From contig SDUX01000008.1 in NCBI GenBank assembly GCA_008729055.1, positions 4,365,756-4,429,755 of the forward strand: 64,000 nucleotides of DNA, written 5' to 3'. Under the pieces are notes generated by a model. The model did not search any database, was not told the origin of the DNA, and saw only the letters and a program-made list of their open reading frames with translations. Position 1 is the stretch's first letter; the number at the start of each line of letters is the position of its first letter. Positions 45,567 through 57,349 of this stretch are shown piece after piece. The position numbers were made by a program, and so were the translations under genes. Source of the DNA: Pyropia haitanensis (Eukaryota > Rhodophyta > Bangiophyceae > Bangiales > Bangiaceae).

Positions 45567-46205
45567 CCCGGTCTAGGACACGGTTGAGTTTGTGGCGGCG
45601 TGTTCGTACCACGCCACGGCGATAGCTGATTGGCTTCTGCTCCTCTCGAGGGTGCGGCCTCGGCGCCACAAACTCGACGTCACCGCCACATGGCTTTGGC
45701 CAAAGCCATGTGGCGTCACACAGAGCGGTCCGTACCACCATAATTGTGCCTCACAACTTTATATAATTAATGTATGATTGTTGCTTCGTCGGACCGAGCT
45801 GCTGTTCAAGCGGTGGTCTGTCCGCGCCGACCGCTGCTGGTCGCGCGCGCACGCGCCTGCGACGGCACATCCCTCGGTCGTAGATCGCGCATCCGGTTTG
45901 CTCCCGCCATGTTCAAGGCCATTTACCGGCCGGCGTCTTTCTGAACCCGATTGCACGTCCGCAGACAGTGACCAGGCTGGCGACGGTGCTGGCGGGAACC
46001 GGCGCTCACCCCTCCCCCCAGATCACCTATCCTGGTGGCGGGCAGGTCTCCAGCCAACAATGGAGTCCGAAGCTTCAAGTACCACATTTGAATGCATTTT
46101 CCTGCCGATCATGTGCTGTTGTCTTAGACTGGCCGACTGATGTGGCGGCCAGTTTGTGCTGGTACAAACTCGGCGCCATAAACTCGGCGCGGGTCCTAGA
46201 CCGGG
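45567..46205. mobile_element. MITE-like element with short inverted ends
   Basis: The left end CCCGGTCTAGGAC (45567-45579) is repeated in inverse as GTCCTAGACCGGG (46193-46205). Just inside, GAGTTTGTGGCG (about 45586-45597) pairs with CGCCATAAACTC (46173-46184) and also with CGCCACAAACTC at about 45664-45675. The 639-bp interval has no gene and is rich in small stem-loops. This fits a non-autonomous DNA transposon (MITE). No obvious target-site duplication is visible outside the ends. Confidence 0.5.
45684..45715. repeat. Perfect 32-bp palindrome
   Basis: The half CGCCACATGGCTTTGG is followed directly by its reverse complement with no loop, centred at 45699/45700. It lies inside the MITE-like element. 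Confidence 0.9.
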
Positions 46206-48312
46206 AGTGACGGGGGTGTGAGCGGAGTTTCAGGGGGCTACTTGACAAGCCTCGACAATAAGCCCGTGACAAGAAGGCTCGTCGTGGATCCTGCTTGTTG
46301 GACCACTGCGCACGGATCCCCAGTCGATGAGCCACCCTAAATATCTGTCTAGTGATCCAGCCGACGGCGCTATGCTGTACAGTGTTCCCTGGGCCCCCCC
46401 CAGTGCTATTTTATTAACCCGTGTGCTTTTTTTAGCAGACGCAACGGAGGCAGGGCGCACGTGCAATGGACTCGCTACAGCTGCTTTACCGTTTGCAGGC
46501 TGGTTGATGGCTCGCCTCAAGCCCCCCCACCCCCAATCCACCGGCCGCCCCACCCGCAGATCTGGGCAGCGAGTCGAACGCCTCGAGACCATAACACAGG
46601 CTGTGAGCTGCCAGTGTCATTGGATGGCAGCCCGGCCCCCCTCTGCGCGACTGTCACGAACCCGGCGGGCGGATAAAGGGGCGTGGGGGGACGGGGCGGG
46701 GGAAAGGGGCACCGTGTCGCGGCAGCCGTTGCCATTTGTGGCTGCCGACGTGATGCACATGCCAGCCCACCGGGCGGCTGGGTCCGACGCCGGCGGCGGC
46801 CAGCCGGCTACCACGCTCGGCTGTCGCCGCAATAGCGGCGGTGGTGGAGGCGTCGGGGGCGCGCGTCGCCCCCCACGCGTCGGTGTTGCGTTCTTCCCCG
46901 TTCCCCCCGCTCTCCACCCCCTCACTCGCCCGCTGCTCGTCCCAGACTGCTCGCCAACACCGGTCCCGCACCCACGCTGGCAGGGTGGCACCCCACGCAC
47001 CCCCCCAGCCACTCACACGTGCACCACGCGCTCTTCCCTGGCCAGCATCGTGATCCAGCGCGCCCCAGCCATGGGTTAGCGCCCCGTTCCCCCCCCCCTC
47101 CCCCGCCCTCCACTTCCGCGACCCCACCACCCCCGTCCCCAGTTTGCCTCTTCCTCGGACGCGCGGCTGGCTCCGCTCAATGCCATGGGAGGCGATGCAA
47201 CGCCACGGCCGCCGAAGAATGCGCCAGAGCTGCGGCACGGCGCGTTGACAGTTCGCCGCCTCGTTGATTGGACCCGCTGTAGCGTGTGCAAATTTTCCTC
47301 TGCGCGGCTCCCCCTCTCCCGTCGGCATGTCACCCCCATCAGCGCACCCATGGGGGGACCGTAGATCAGATCGGGTGCTGCGGGAGGGGTGACCCAGCCC
47401 CGACGCCGGCTCGGTGATGGCGCCCCGGATCTGCGCGCCCCTGACCCGTTACGCGGGAGACGCGGCGGGTCACCGTGGCGCAGCGGGCCGCGCCGGGACC
47501 GACAGAAGGCAGCGGCTGTGGGTGGCGAGAGCGTGGGGGAAGATACGCGCCTGGGTGTCGACGCGCGGTCCACTTGTAGGGCCCGCACTCAATCTCCTCT
47601 GTCCTCTCCTCTCTTTGCGTGCGCTGGATGCCGCCGCTGGCCAGGCACGCAGGAGGCGGCGCGAGCCGGCGCGAGCGGGGGGGGGGGCCAGAGGCGGCGA
47701 CGGCGCCGGGGTACGCGGGCGCTACGAGCCCACCACCCAACCGCCTGCGCTGGCGTTTGCGGGAAGCGTAGGACTGTGGCTGGATCCGTGCTTGTGGAGA
47801 CGGCGACGCAAGCGGCGGCGGCGGCGGCGGCGGCGGCGGCTGTGACAGCGCCCCCCTCCCCATGGCCACTCCTCCTCCCCACTGCCGGTCGCTGCCCGCG
47901 TGCATGCTCTGCGTGGCCTGGGTGGTGTCGCGGGCGGTGGAGGGCTGGGTCACGGCGATTGCGCGCGGGGTCGAGTGGGAGCAGGGGAGGAGCGTGTGGC
48001 GGCGGGACGCCGATCCCCGCCGCTGCCGCCCGCGCCGTGGATCAGCGGCTGGCAAGTGTAATGAATCCTCAAATGGCAGTTGGCCGCAGGGCGCGGGCGT
48101 GGCGGGGGCGGGGTGGGTGCGTGGGGGGGGCGGGCGGCGTGGGTGTGTGCCCGGCGGCGGTGCCGACGCGGGTGGGTGTCGTCCTCTGCGCGGAAGGAGG
48201 GGGCCACGCCGCCAGCACGCTGGGGCAGCGGGTGCGGGAATGCCACGCGGCGCGGCGCGGGCGGGCGAGCGCCGGCCGCGCGCCGGCCGCACTGGCGGCA
48301 GCCACGGCGGCG
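46206..48312. other. Mostly unassigned region upstream of the wall-protein gene
   Basis: Apart from the possible exon at 47017-47072 (minus) I see no supported gene. Open frames on both strands lack domains and conserved features. The right end holds the promoter of the gene at 48485. Confidence 0.4.
47017..47072 (-). CDS. Possible first exon of an unrecognised gene
   Basis: An ATG at 47072 (minus) gives MAGARWITMLAREERVVH and runs into a consensus-like donor GTGAGT at 47011-47016. I could not place a second exon with certainty. It could be chance. The donor differs from the GTAC-type donors of the other introns in this window. Confidence 0.2.
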
Positions 48313-48318
48313 TATAAA
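48313..48318 (+). promoter_or_regulatory. TATA box of the secreted wall-type protein gene
   Basis: TATAAA in GCGTATAAAGGGCC lies 172 bp before the start codon at 48485. A transcription start near 48345 would leave a 5' leader of about 140 bases rich in CCC and CAC. Confidence 0.6.
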
Positions 48319-48484
48319 GGGCCGGCCGGTACCGTCTGGGGAACAGCGGCACCGGACGACAGAACCCAACAGCCGCACTCGCACACCGGCCAACTAGTCG
48401 CCCGGGCACCCCACCCGCGCAGTTCCTCTCCCGGCGCGGCTCGCCTCCCCCCTCCCCCACCGCGGCGTCTATCCCCCCCCCGCA

Positions 48485-48624
48485 ATGGCCCCCATGAGGC
48501 GCTTTGGCGCGGCCGCCGCGGCCGCCGTCGCGATGGTGCTGGGCGGCGCGCTCACGGGTGCGTCGGCCACCACCTACACCGCCCCCTCTGTGGTGGTGGT
48601 GAGCAGTGTGGTGGCGACGACCAA

Positions 48625-48658
<34 letters not shown>

Positions 48659-49948
48659 TCGCCTACCCCCTGCGTGGTCAAGTTTGACTGCTCGATCAAG
48701 AAGGTGGTGGACGCAACGTGCATTACCAAGAGCACCAAGGAGGTGAGCTGTGGCACCCACGCGACGGTGCTGCTGGCGGGCACCCGCTGCTTCCTCGAGA
48801 CGTCCACCTCCAAGGCGTGCAAGACGACGGTGACGGAGAAGCGGACGTGCGCCAAGCTGTGCCCGACGCCGACGCCCAGCCCCACCCCCTGCGTCGTCAA
48901 GAAGGACTGCTCGTTCAACCGCACCGAGAAGTTTGACTGCTCGACCACCGCGCTCGTGGTCGTCGCGTGCCCCCGGACGTCCGAGTTCTTTGACTCGGCG
49001 GGCCAGCCGCTCAAGGTGTGCAAGCAGAATGTGACGACCAAGAAGACGTGCACCCGGGTCGTGCTCGTCAAGAAGACGTGCCTCGTCCCGTGCCCGACGC
49101 CGACGCCCAAGCGCGTGCGCAAGACGACGCCGGCTGGCAAGGTCATCTTTGTTGTTGTGCCAGCGCCATCGCCGTCGAGGACGCCTGCGCCGACTCCCAA
49201 GATCATCTTTGTGGTGCCGGGGGTTGACTATGGGGTGCTGGTGCCCAAGCCGACCGCCACGACGACGGTGGCGCCGACCGCCACGCCGACGATGACGCCG
49301 ACCGCCACGCCGACGGTGGCGCCGACCGCCACGCCAACGATGACGCCTTCGCCAACGAACAGCGGCGGATCGATCACTGCCGGCGACGGTGGCAACGGCG
49401 GCAATGGCGGCGCGGGCCCCAATGGTGGTGACGGCGGCGCTGGCGGCGCCGGCGGTAGCGTTGTGCTCGGTCGCAGTGGCGACGGCAGTGACTCCCAGAA
49501 TGACAGCGACAACAGTGACTCCCATAATGACGACAGCGACAATGGTACTGGCTCTGGCGCGACGCCGACAATGACGCCGACCGCAACGCCGACGATGACG
49601 CCGACCGCCACGCCGACGGTGGCGCCGACCGCCACGCCAACGATGACGCCTTCGCCAACGAACAGCGGCGGATCGATCACTGCCGGCGACGGTGGCAACG
49701 GCGGCAATGGCGGCGCGGGCCCCAATGGTGGTGACGGCGGCGCTGGCGGCGCCGGCGGTAGCGTTGTGCTTGCTGGCAATGGCGACGACAGTGACTCTGG
49801 CGTGACGCCGACGGACGCTGATATTCGTGCGGGCAATGGCGGCGTTGGCGGCGATGGTGGCGACAATGGCGGCGGGAATGGCGGCAATGGCGGCGCTGGT
49901 GGGGATGTGCTCATTGGCGCCTCGCCCGCCGCGCGCTTCCTGTACTAG
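48485..49948 (+). CDS. Secreted Pro/Thr-rich, Cys-rich and Gly-rich cell-wall-type protein
   Basis: The intact frame of 487 residues starts MAPMRRFGAAAAAAVAMVLG, a signal peptide with likely cleavage after GASA. Next come a TPTPTPTPSPTP linker, a Cys-rich module (CVVKFDCSIKKVVDATC onward), a second PTPSPTP linker, a second Cys module (CVVKKDCSFNRTEKFDC onward) ending CLVPCPTPTP, a basic segment KRVRKTTPAGKVIFVVVPAP, then TPTMTPTATPTVAPTATPTM repeats and Gly/Asn-rich blocks (GDGGNGGNGGAGPNGGDGG). The Pro/Thr repeats resemble heavily O-glycosylated hydroxyproline-rich linkers, so an extracellular-matrix role is likely. One 180-bp unit is duplicated (49288-49467 and 49591-49770). A TATA box lies upstream. 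No GPI signal or membrane anchor is obvious at the end (ASPAARFLY). Confidence 0.8.
49288..49770 (+). repeat. Direct duplication of a 180-bp coding unit (spacing 303 bp)
   Basis: The unit at 49288-49467 recurs at 49591-49770 with essentially no change. It encodes the TMTP...Gly/Asn-rich block. The spacer between copies encodes a Ser/Asp/Asn-rich segment. Confidence 0.85.
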
Positions 49949-50578
49949 CGGGTGCCGTCGTCCCCCCGCAGACGCTGACTGAGTCGGTAACCCTTTTGTG
50001 ACGGACCGGGTACGGACGGGCTGGCTACGACCGCTGTGCCGTGCTCACTTGTGCCGCTTTTCCGCCCGGCATTCCGTCCTCTCTCACAACCTTTCATAAC
50101 ATCGGTCACTTAATAAAAGAGGCGTTGCCTCGACCTTGTACACTCTCACTGTCTGTGTCCAACAGTTTGTACCGCGCGTTGCACACAATTGGTGCCTCCT
50201 GTGAAGATAGCAAAGGCTCATTCGGGCGATCGCGCCCTGACCGGCCACTCTCATCCTATGCTCTCTTGTGCGCCTGTTGGTCTTCAGTGTTGTCTACCGT
50301 TGCAATTGTTGGTCATGATTGTAGGCCGCGTCTGCTTCTGCCAGCCTTTCGGCAGGCTGTCGGGGGCGGCCTCGGCGGGCAGTAGCGGCCACTCTCCAGC
50401 GCCATGCTTGTTCCTTGTGTCATCTTTGTCGCGCCAACAGGCCCCACTAGATCTTTTCCTTTGCATGATCAGGCCCACACTCTCTACCACCACACACTCT
50501 CTACCACCAGTGGCAAAGTGGCAGTCGTCTGCGCGCGAAGAGCAGTGGCGCGTGGGCGGATGGCCCGGCGCGGACGCG
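49949..50578. other. 3' flank and intergenic region
   Basis: Ordinary composition and no gene. A short direct repeat ACACTCTCTACCACC occurs twice at about 50474-50506. Confidence 0.5.
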
Positions 50579-51530
50579 TCAGTGCTCACACACGGAGGAG
50601 GCCTCCTCCTCTAGGCGGTGGACTTGCGGCTGACACGGGTCGCCCGCTCTGCCATCAGCGCCGCCGGGTGGCAGTCCGCATCTGCGGGGCTCGTCACTCC
50701 GGGCGGCGGCGGCGCGTCCGTAGGGGATGAGCGTGTCGGCGGTCCAGACGGCCGCGACGCCGGCCGCCGCGTCGTCGGCGGCCGCTGCCCGCGCGAGCGC
50801 CGCGCCGGCGCTGAGCGCCGCGGCCGCCGCGCGCAGCACCGCGGGCGTGGGGGTGGGATAGAGGATGGCCTCGGGTGCGGCCGCCGCCGCCGCCGCGGCG
50901 GCCGCCGCAGGGGGGGTCTCGCCCCGCGGCCGCTGGGGGGGTGGGGGGGGTGCCGTCCCCGCGGGTGGCCCGACGTGGGCGGGGTGGCGCGGCCGCCGCG
51001 TCGGCCGCCAGCCCGGCTGCCGCCGCGTTGGCCACCCACCGGCCAACGATGGTGTCGGCGGAGACCATTGTCACCCAGTCCGGCTTTGGCCTTGGTGGCG
51101 CGTAGAGAGGCCGCGACGGGCAGGCCCAAGACGGTCCCCCCGTCGGGCGCGTCACGGAGTGCGCGGACCGCGACTGGCGCAGGGAGGGCGGCACGTCGGA
51201 GGGGACGCCGTCCCCGCCGCCGCCGCCGGCGACCGCCGCCGCCGCAGCGGCCATGGCGCAAGCGCAGCCCACCACGGACACACCCCGTGGGGGCACCCAA
51301 AGCGGGCGAGGCAGCACGAGGCCGCGGTGGAGCAGCGCTGTCGCCGCGCGCTGCGCGGGATCCCACCCGGCCGCGACGACGGCGGCGGCCGAGTAGGGAC
51401 GGCCGCAGCACCGCGAGGCCGCTGCCCCCTCGACGCCGCGGAGGGGGGCGCGCCGCCGTCGCCGCGTCGCTGGCGGGCGGTGGCGGCGCGGGCGTCGGCG
51501 CCCGCGCTGCCAACGGCAAGTCTTGCGCAA
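50579..51530 (-). CDS. Coding-like region, unrecognised (limits approximate)
   Basis: Several non-repetitive peptide islands lie in order on the minus strand but in different frames: WDPAQRAATALLHRGLVLP (about 51360), VRALRDAPDGGTVLGLPVAA (about 51172-51110) or, in another frame, DWVTMVSADTIVGRWVANAA (about 51085-51030), and EAILYPTPTPAVLRAAAAAL with GVAAVWTADTLIPYG (about 50880-50715). Frame changes would again have to fall at C/G runs. The GGTVLGLPVAA and PTPAVLR segments faintly recall IspD-type cytidylyltransferases, but no nucleotide-binding start motif is visible, so I give no function. Confidence 0.3.
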
Positions 51531-52443
51531 CCCCGGCTGTGTTCCCGACGGCTCGGGGCTGCACCCGGGGTGCAGTACGGGAACGGGACAGACTTCCAGA
51601 CCGACGCGCGCGGGACCGTCTTTGGGTGCACATGGCGTTTGGGGTCCCGGCCGCGAGGCGGGGAACCCGCCTGTGCAGCGCGGCTGGGGTCACGCGGGGA
51701 GGAGGGGGCAGCGCGCACCAGCTGCGGACGCCGCCCCCCCCCAATGACCCAGCGGGGGCTGCGGACGATGCAACGGGGACACCTCGCCGTCGCCAATCCC
51801 GCCAGTGGCGCGCCGACGCACCGATGGTGGCAGCCGCCGAACGCCAGCCCGCGTCCGACAGCAGGCATCCCCCGCTTGGCCGGCCGGTCCGCGGCCGGCC
51901 GGCCACGGGTCGGCGGCGGCGGGGCGGGCGCTGTCGGCGGATCCGTCGCGGAGATCCGTCAGAACGGGCCGCACCCCACTACCGCAACACGGCGTGCGGC
52001 CGGTCGGCGCGCGCTCGGCTTGGGCGACGCGGCCCGTGCCGCTCGGCCGCCCAGGGGACGCCCACGCCCACGCCGGATGCGGTGCATGCCGAGTCGGGAC
52101 AGCGGAGCGTCGTCCCCCCCCCCCCCCCCCCCTCCCGCACGCTCTCCATACATGCACGGGCGCCCGCCAGCCCGTCGGGTGCCCCCCACGGGGCGACGCC
52201 ACGACGGCGGGTACCCGCACGGCGCCACTCTATGAAGACCCCCCGCGCAGAGCAGGCGGCCGGTCGGCGGGGGGGCGGCGCACCCCGGCCGACCGCCCCG
52301 CCCGCGACCGGCCGCGCCCGCCGCCACCCCGCCGCGGCGCCGCCGACGCGACCGCGCGGCGAGGGCGGGAACGGGACCGCCCGCCCGTGGCGGCGTGCCA
52401 CCCACAGCCGGTGCCGTGCCGGCGCGGCGTCGGCGGCGGCGCC
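51531..52443. other. Divergent intergenic region
   Basis: It lies between the coding-like minus-strand stretch and the F-box-like gene. GC-rich, with a C run at about 52115-52132. No gene is supported, although the first ~300 bases may contain the N-terminal part of the minus-strand gene. Confidence 0.4.
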
Positions 52444-53108
52444 ATGCGCGGCCGCCGTCGACGCGGCGGCGGGCGCCCCGCCCGCGACGCGGCTGCCGCC
52501 GCCGCGGGCGACGGCGGCGGCGGCGGTGGCGACGGCGGCGGCGGCGGTGGCGGCGGCGGCGGCGGCGACGGCGGCGGCGGCGGCGGCGGCGGCGGCGCGC
52601 CAGCTGCCGACGCGGGCGGGCGGCACAAGCGCCGCCGTCTGGCCGCGGCGGCCGCGGGGGCGGCCGACGCGCCGCCGCCGCCGTCGCCGTCACGGGCGGG
52701 CTCGCCGCCTGTACCGGCGGCTCCGCCCGCCATGGATGGGGATGCGCCACCCCACACCCCGGCTGGCGTTGCCGCCGCCGTCCCCGCCGCCGCGGGCCTC
52801 TTGTCCCTGTCGGATGACACGCTGCGGGCGGTGGCGGCGCGGCTGACGCTCCTCGACCGGGGCTGCCTCGCCGCCACGTGCAGCCGCCTGGCCGAGCTGC
52901 TGTTTGAAGGGGTGGCGCTGGGCGCGGCGGCCGCCTTCCTCGGCCCCGCCGCCGTCGACCCGCCCGCCCTGATCCACTGGGCCGGCCCGTGCGGCCCGGC
53001 GGTGCCGCCGCTGCCAGCCGACGAGCACCCCGACACGCTCGTGACGCTCGTCGGCGTGCCGCTCCGCCGGGCCGAGGCGGCCGCCCAAGGCCGCGCCGCG
53101 CTGCGGGC

Positions 53109-53147
<39 letters not shown>

Positions 53148-53399
53148 GCTGCGCCTCCCCGCTGTCGCGCGGCACGTCCTCGAGTGCCACCCGGGCGGCG
53201 CGCCCGACGGGTGCCGCGTCGTCCGCCGGGCGGCGACCTCCGCGTCGGCGGCGCGGACGCTGTGGGGGCTCCCGCCGTCGTACGGGCGGGGGGAGGAGCA
53301 GTGGGGGGGCGTGGAGCGGCACTCGGACTATGGCTGGTACCTCGCCTACCCGGTGCGGCGGGTGCTGCGGGAGGCCTTTCTCTACCGCACCCCGACCGG

Positions 53400-53430
<31 letters not shown>

Positions 53431-54078
53431 GGTGGTGCCGTGGGTGGCGGCGGCCCCATCGGCCTCGTCCGCATTGTGGCCGACATGGAGGCCCGCCGCG
53501 CGGCGGCGGCGCGGCGGGACGCGGCGCGCGCCGAGGCCGCCACGGCCGCAGAGGCGGTTGTCGACCGCCTCATTGCCGAGCGGGTGGGCGGCACGGGGGG
53601 TACCGCGGCAGGGGGCGGCCGCCGCGGTGGCCATGGCGGCGGCGGCGGCGGCACCACCGCCGCCCCCCCCACCCCGGCGCGCCCAACGTACGCCCGCTGG
53701 GTGCGGGACGGCCTCTACCCCGCCCGCTGTGCCGTGGCGGCGTACGTGGGTGGCTCGGCCCGCGGGCGGCGGGCGGCGGCAACGGCGCTGCTCGACGACG
53801 TTGCCGCCGTCTATGACGGCCTCGGCGCGGACGTGCACGCCTTTTGCGACGGCTGCGGCGGCCGCGGGTGGGCCGCCGCGGCGTTGGAGCTGGGCTTGGC
53901 CGCGCAGGCGTCGGCCAAGGCCAAGGCCACGGGGCTGGAAAGCGTCGCCGCCGTCATTGCCACCCTCTCCAAGCCGCGTCGCCGCCCGTCGTGGACGGGC
54001 AGGTGCCGGTGCTGCGCCAAGGGGGGGGGCTGCCGCGGCGGCCACGCGCGCCCGGGGGTGCCAGCTCGCCGCGAGTGA
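52444..54078 (+). CDS. F-box-like protein, nuclear signal at N-terminus
   Basis: From ATG 52444 (MRGRRRRGGGRPARDAA) a Gly-rich segment leads to RHKRRRL, a nuclear-localisation-type cluster; a second ATG at 52732 (CCGCCATGG) would omit both. An F-box-like helix pair follows: LLSLSDDTLRAVAARLTLL and DRGCLAATCSRLAELLFEG (about 52797-52914). The rest is Ala-rich with conserved-looking islands, ALIHWAGPCGPAVPPLPADE, LVTLVGVPLRRAEAA, ERHSDYGWYLAYPVRRVLRE (about 53310-53370), RYARWVRDGLYPARCAVAAY-like sequence (about 53685-53745), and DVHAFCDGCGGRGWAAAALE (about 53830-53890). The end is Arg/Cys-rich. F-box proteins recruit substrates to SCF ubiquitin ligases; no known substrate-binding repeat is visible. 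The frame is intact over ~545 residues, but a G run at 54026-54034 could alter the last residues. Confidence 0.55.
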
Positions 54079-55284
54079 GGAGGGGCGGGGGGGGGAGCGT
54101 CGGGGAGGAAGCCCAACCATCGGTTGTCGCCAGTCCACGCGAGCGGTGTGCCTGCCGGCGCGCATCAAGAAGAGGAGGCGGGTGGGGGGGGAGGGCGACG
54201 GAGAGACGGCGGAGACGGCGTGCCGCCGCCTGCGGACGACGACCGCCGGCTGCAGTTGCAGCCCCGCCGACGTGGTCGATGAAATCTTGACGACGTACCG
54301 TACTTGCGTGAAGCCGGTGCCACATCCCTGGTGGGAAAGCCTTGCAGCCGGCCCGACTGTTGTTCCAAAACCCAACCGGTTGCGCATCCGTACACACGCC
54401 TCCTACGCAGGCGACGGACGGCGGAAGTGGTCAGCGTCCGAGCCGCTTGAGTCGGGCGCGGACTGTGCTGTTGGTGGGTGCTTGCGTACCCCCCCGTCCC
54501 CCCCCCAAGAGGCAACAGCGCCCACGTGCGCACAGGCCACGCTCGTCCACGGCTGGCGGCGGGGACGAGCGCGCGGGGCGGGCGGCCGGGCGGGGCACGG
54601 CCGGCTGGCCGCCGCCGCGGCGGCGCGCGGCTGGCTGCCGCCGCGGCGGCACGGGGCTGGCCGTCGCGGCGGCGGGCGCCGCCGTCGGCGGCACCCCCGT
54701 CCGCACCGACGCGGCGTCGTGCGCACCGCCGCGTTGGCCCGCCGCCGCCGCGAGCCGCCGCCGCGCGCGGCGCGGCGGGCGCCGCCGCCGCCGCCGCCGC
54801 CGCCGCCTGCCGGCCGGCCGCGCCGCCCTTTGCGGCGGCGGCCGGTGGCGGCGGCGGCGCCGCGCCGCGCGGCGGGCCGGCCGGCCGGCCGGCCGGCCGG
54901 CCGCACGGGCGGCTGCCGCCACGCGGGGCGGCGGGCGGCCGCGGCGGCGACGGCGCCGCCCGCCGGCGGCGGCCGCGGCGGATAACCAGCGGCGGCCGCG
55001 CCGGTCGCGCTGCCGGCGGCGGGCGGCGGCGGGAGATGGCCGTCGCCGCCGTCCGTCGGCCTGCGCGCGTGCCGTGCCGTTGGACGCGCCGCCGCTGGCA
55101 GGGGCGGCGTCGCGCTCAGGCGTCCCCCCCCCCCTCCCTCCCCCCCGCCCTGGACCCCCACCGCGGCGGTCTGGTCCCGCCGCCCGCTGCAGCCGCCGCC
55201 CACCCGCCCGGCGGCGTTCATCCCCCCCCCCCCCCCGACCCCACCCCGCCGGCCGCCGCCGCGGCGTCGGTGGCGGTCGGCGCG
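54079..55284. other. GC-rich intergenic stretch
   Basis: Balanced at 54240-54450, then GC-extreme with a GGCC tandem (about 54871-54903) and C/G runs. Open frames are Arg/Ala/Pro-rich on both strands. No gene is supported. Confidence 0.45.
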
Positions 55285-55666
55285 ATGCGGCGTGACGGCG
55301 GGGGGTGGCGGTGGTGGGCGGTCCGCGTCGCCGTCTTGGGCGCCACCGCCGTTGGGGTGGGGGGGGGGGGGGGTGGGGGGCCGCCGCCGCCGCGGTTGAC
55401 GACCGCCGCCAACGGCTGGCGGACTGGGGGGGGGGGGGGGGGGACCCGCCAACCCCTGCGCCCGCAGTGTCGTTGACGGCGCTGGTGGCGGCCGCGGCGG
55501 CGACGGCGGCGGTGGCAGAGGGCGGCCGCGGCGGGCCGCCGCAGCGGCCATCCCGCGCCGTCGCCGCCCGCCTGTCGTCCTCTGTGGCTGTCGCGACCGA
55601 CGGCGGCGGCGACGGCGCCCGTCGCCTCGGTGGTGGCGGCGGCGCGGCGGCGGGCGGCGCTCCGCG

Positions 55667-55711
<45 letters not shown>

Positions 55712-56073
55712 GCCGCCACCGCCGCCGCCACCGCCACCACCCCCGCCGCCGCCGCCGCCACGGGGCTACTCTCCACAAGAAACGGACCCCCCCCCGCCCT
55801 CCCCCCCCCCCCCCCGGGCATCAGCCCGTCCTTCTTTGACCCCACCGCGGCGCCCGCCGCCGGCACCCCCGGCGGCGCGTGCCGCCTCGTCGGCCGCCGC
55901 TGCGCGCGCGGCGACACGTGCGAGCGGATCGACGTCAATGGCGCCCTGTACGAGGTGTGCACCGCCACGGGCGGCGTCGGCGCCGTGTGTGGCGTGCCGG
56001 GCCGCGCGTGCGCGGCGGGCACCATCTGCGTAGAGGTGCCGCGCCGCGGTGGTGGCGGCGGCGGCGGCTGCGA

Positions 56074-56110
<37 letters not shown>

Positions 56111-56450
56111 GGCGGCGGCGGCCGCCCCTGCGTCCCCGCGTTTACCCTCTGCGCGCGGGGCGTGCGCGGGTGCCCGTCGCGGCTGGTGGCGTGCGCGGGT
56201 GGCACCGCCGCCGGCCGCTGCCGCCCGACCCGCGTCGGCGACCCGTGTCCGGCCGCGCCGGCCGTCGCGGCCGACGTGTGCGGCGCGGACCTCGTCTGCG
56301 TCCGCGCGGGGCCGGCCGACACGGACGCGGTGTCGCGGCCGACGCGGGGCGTCCTCGACGCGGTCCGCTCCGAGTGCCGCCGCCCGCGGGTGGCGGGCGA
56401 CGCGTGCGTCGCGGGTGGCCTCGACGGCTGCGCGCAGGCGGTCCGGGGTG

Positions 56451-56481
<31 letters not shown>

Positions 56482-57349
56482 CCGCCTCTACTGTGTCGGC
56501 GGCGTGTGTTTGGCCGACGGCGGCGCGCCGTCGCGGCTGGGCGACGAGTGCCCCGTGGGGGAGGGGCTGGGCGTGACTCGACGCTGTGACGACGGCACCC
56601 CGTGCGTCCGCCCGTCGCGGCTGCAGCCATACGCGCACACCGCCATGTGTGCGGACGTGGAGGTGGGGCTGGGCGGCGCGTGCGGCGCCGTCAGCGCCCG
56701 CTACTGTGGCGATGACCCGCCGGGCACGCGCCTGTGGTGCATTGGCGGCGTGTGCGCGCGCCGGCCGGTGCTCCCCGTGGGGGCGGAGTGCGGCCCGGGG
56801 TTGGGCCGCTGCGCGCCCGGCTCCCAGTGCATGGCGCAAGCGGTGGCGGCGCCGCCCGCCGGGTCCCCCCCGCTCCCGCTCTTCCCCCCGCGGTCTGGGC
56901 TTGACCCGCGGCCGCTGCTGTGCCGCCGCTTCCGCCGCGCCGGGCAGTCGTGCGGCGCCGCCGACGGCGGCTGTGAGTACCCCACCGTCTGCGTTGGCGG
57001 CGTGTGTAGGCCGCCGCGGGGTGACCTCCCCGCCGGCGCGGCCTGCGGCCCGTCGGCGGGGCTGTGCGCCGCCGGCCGGTGCGCGGGCGGCGTGTGCGTG
57101 CCAGAGACGCCCGTCGGCGGGGCGTGCGTCGACGGCCGCGAGTGTGTGGCGTTCGTGCCGGGCGCGTCGGCGACGGAACGCCCGCGGCGCGTCCTGTGTG
57201 GTGGTGACGCCGCGGCGGGCGACCGGCGGTGCCGCGTCGCCTCGGCTGTTGGCGGGCCGTGCGGGACCGCCACACAGACGTGCGGGGTGGGGTGGAGCCC
57301 GTTTATGAGGGGCACTTGCGACGCCACCAACCTCACTTGCACCCCGTGA
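55285..57349 (+). CDS. Secreted Cys-rich repeat protein
   Basis: ATG 55285 gives MRRDGGGWRWWAVRVAVLGA, a signal peptide with a basic start and hydrophobic core. Gly/Pro-rich sequence follows (islands DDRRQRLADW and SLTALVAAAAATAAVAEGG) with frame changes at G/C runs. From about 55815 (GISPSFFDPTAAPAAG) the frame is intact to the TGA at 57347-57349. This part is built of Cys-rich repeats of the form C-x2-G-x-C and G-x2-C (for example CERIDVNGALYEVC, YCVGGVCLADG, CIGGVCARR, VCVGGVCRPP, RCAGGVCVPE, GTCDATNLTC). They resemble EB-module or Dickkopf-like disulfide modules of extracellular proteins. I recognise no named family. The large number of Cys with a signal peptide supports secretion. The N-terminal joins are uncertain. 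Confidence 0.65.

Noticed and set aside
47366..49525. A 719-codon minus-strand open frame
   Set aside because: It is antisense to the secreted Pro/Thr/Gly-rich protein, whose signal peptide, TATA box and Cys modules support the plus strand.
50579..51530. IspD (MEP cytidylyltransferase) assignment
   Set aside because: Only two weak segment resemblances in different frames and no nucleotide-binding motif, so left unnamed.
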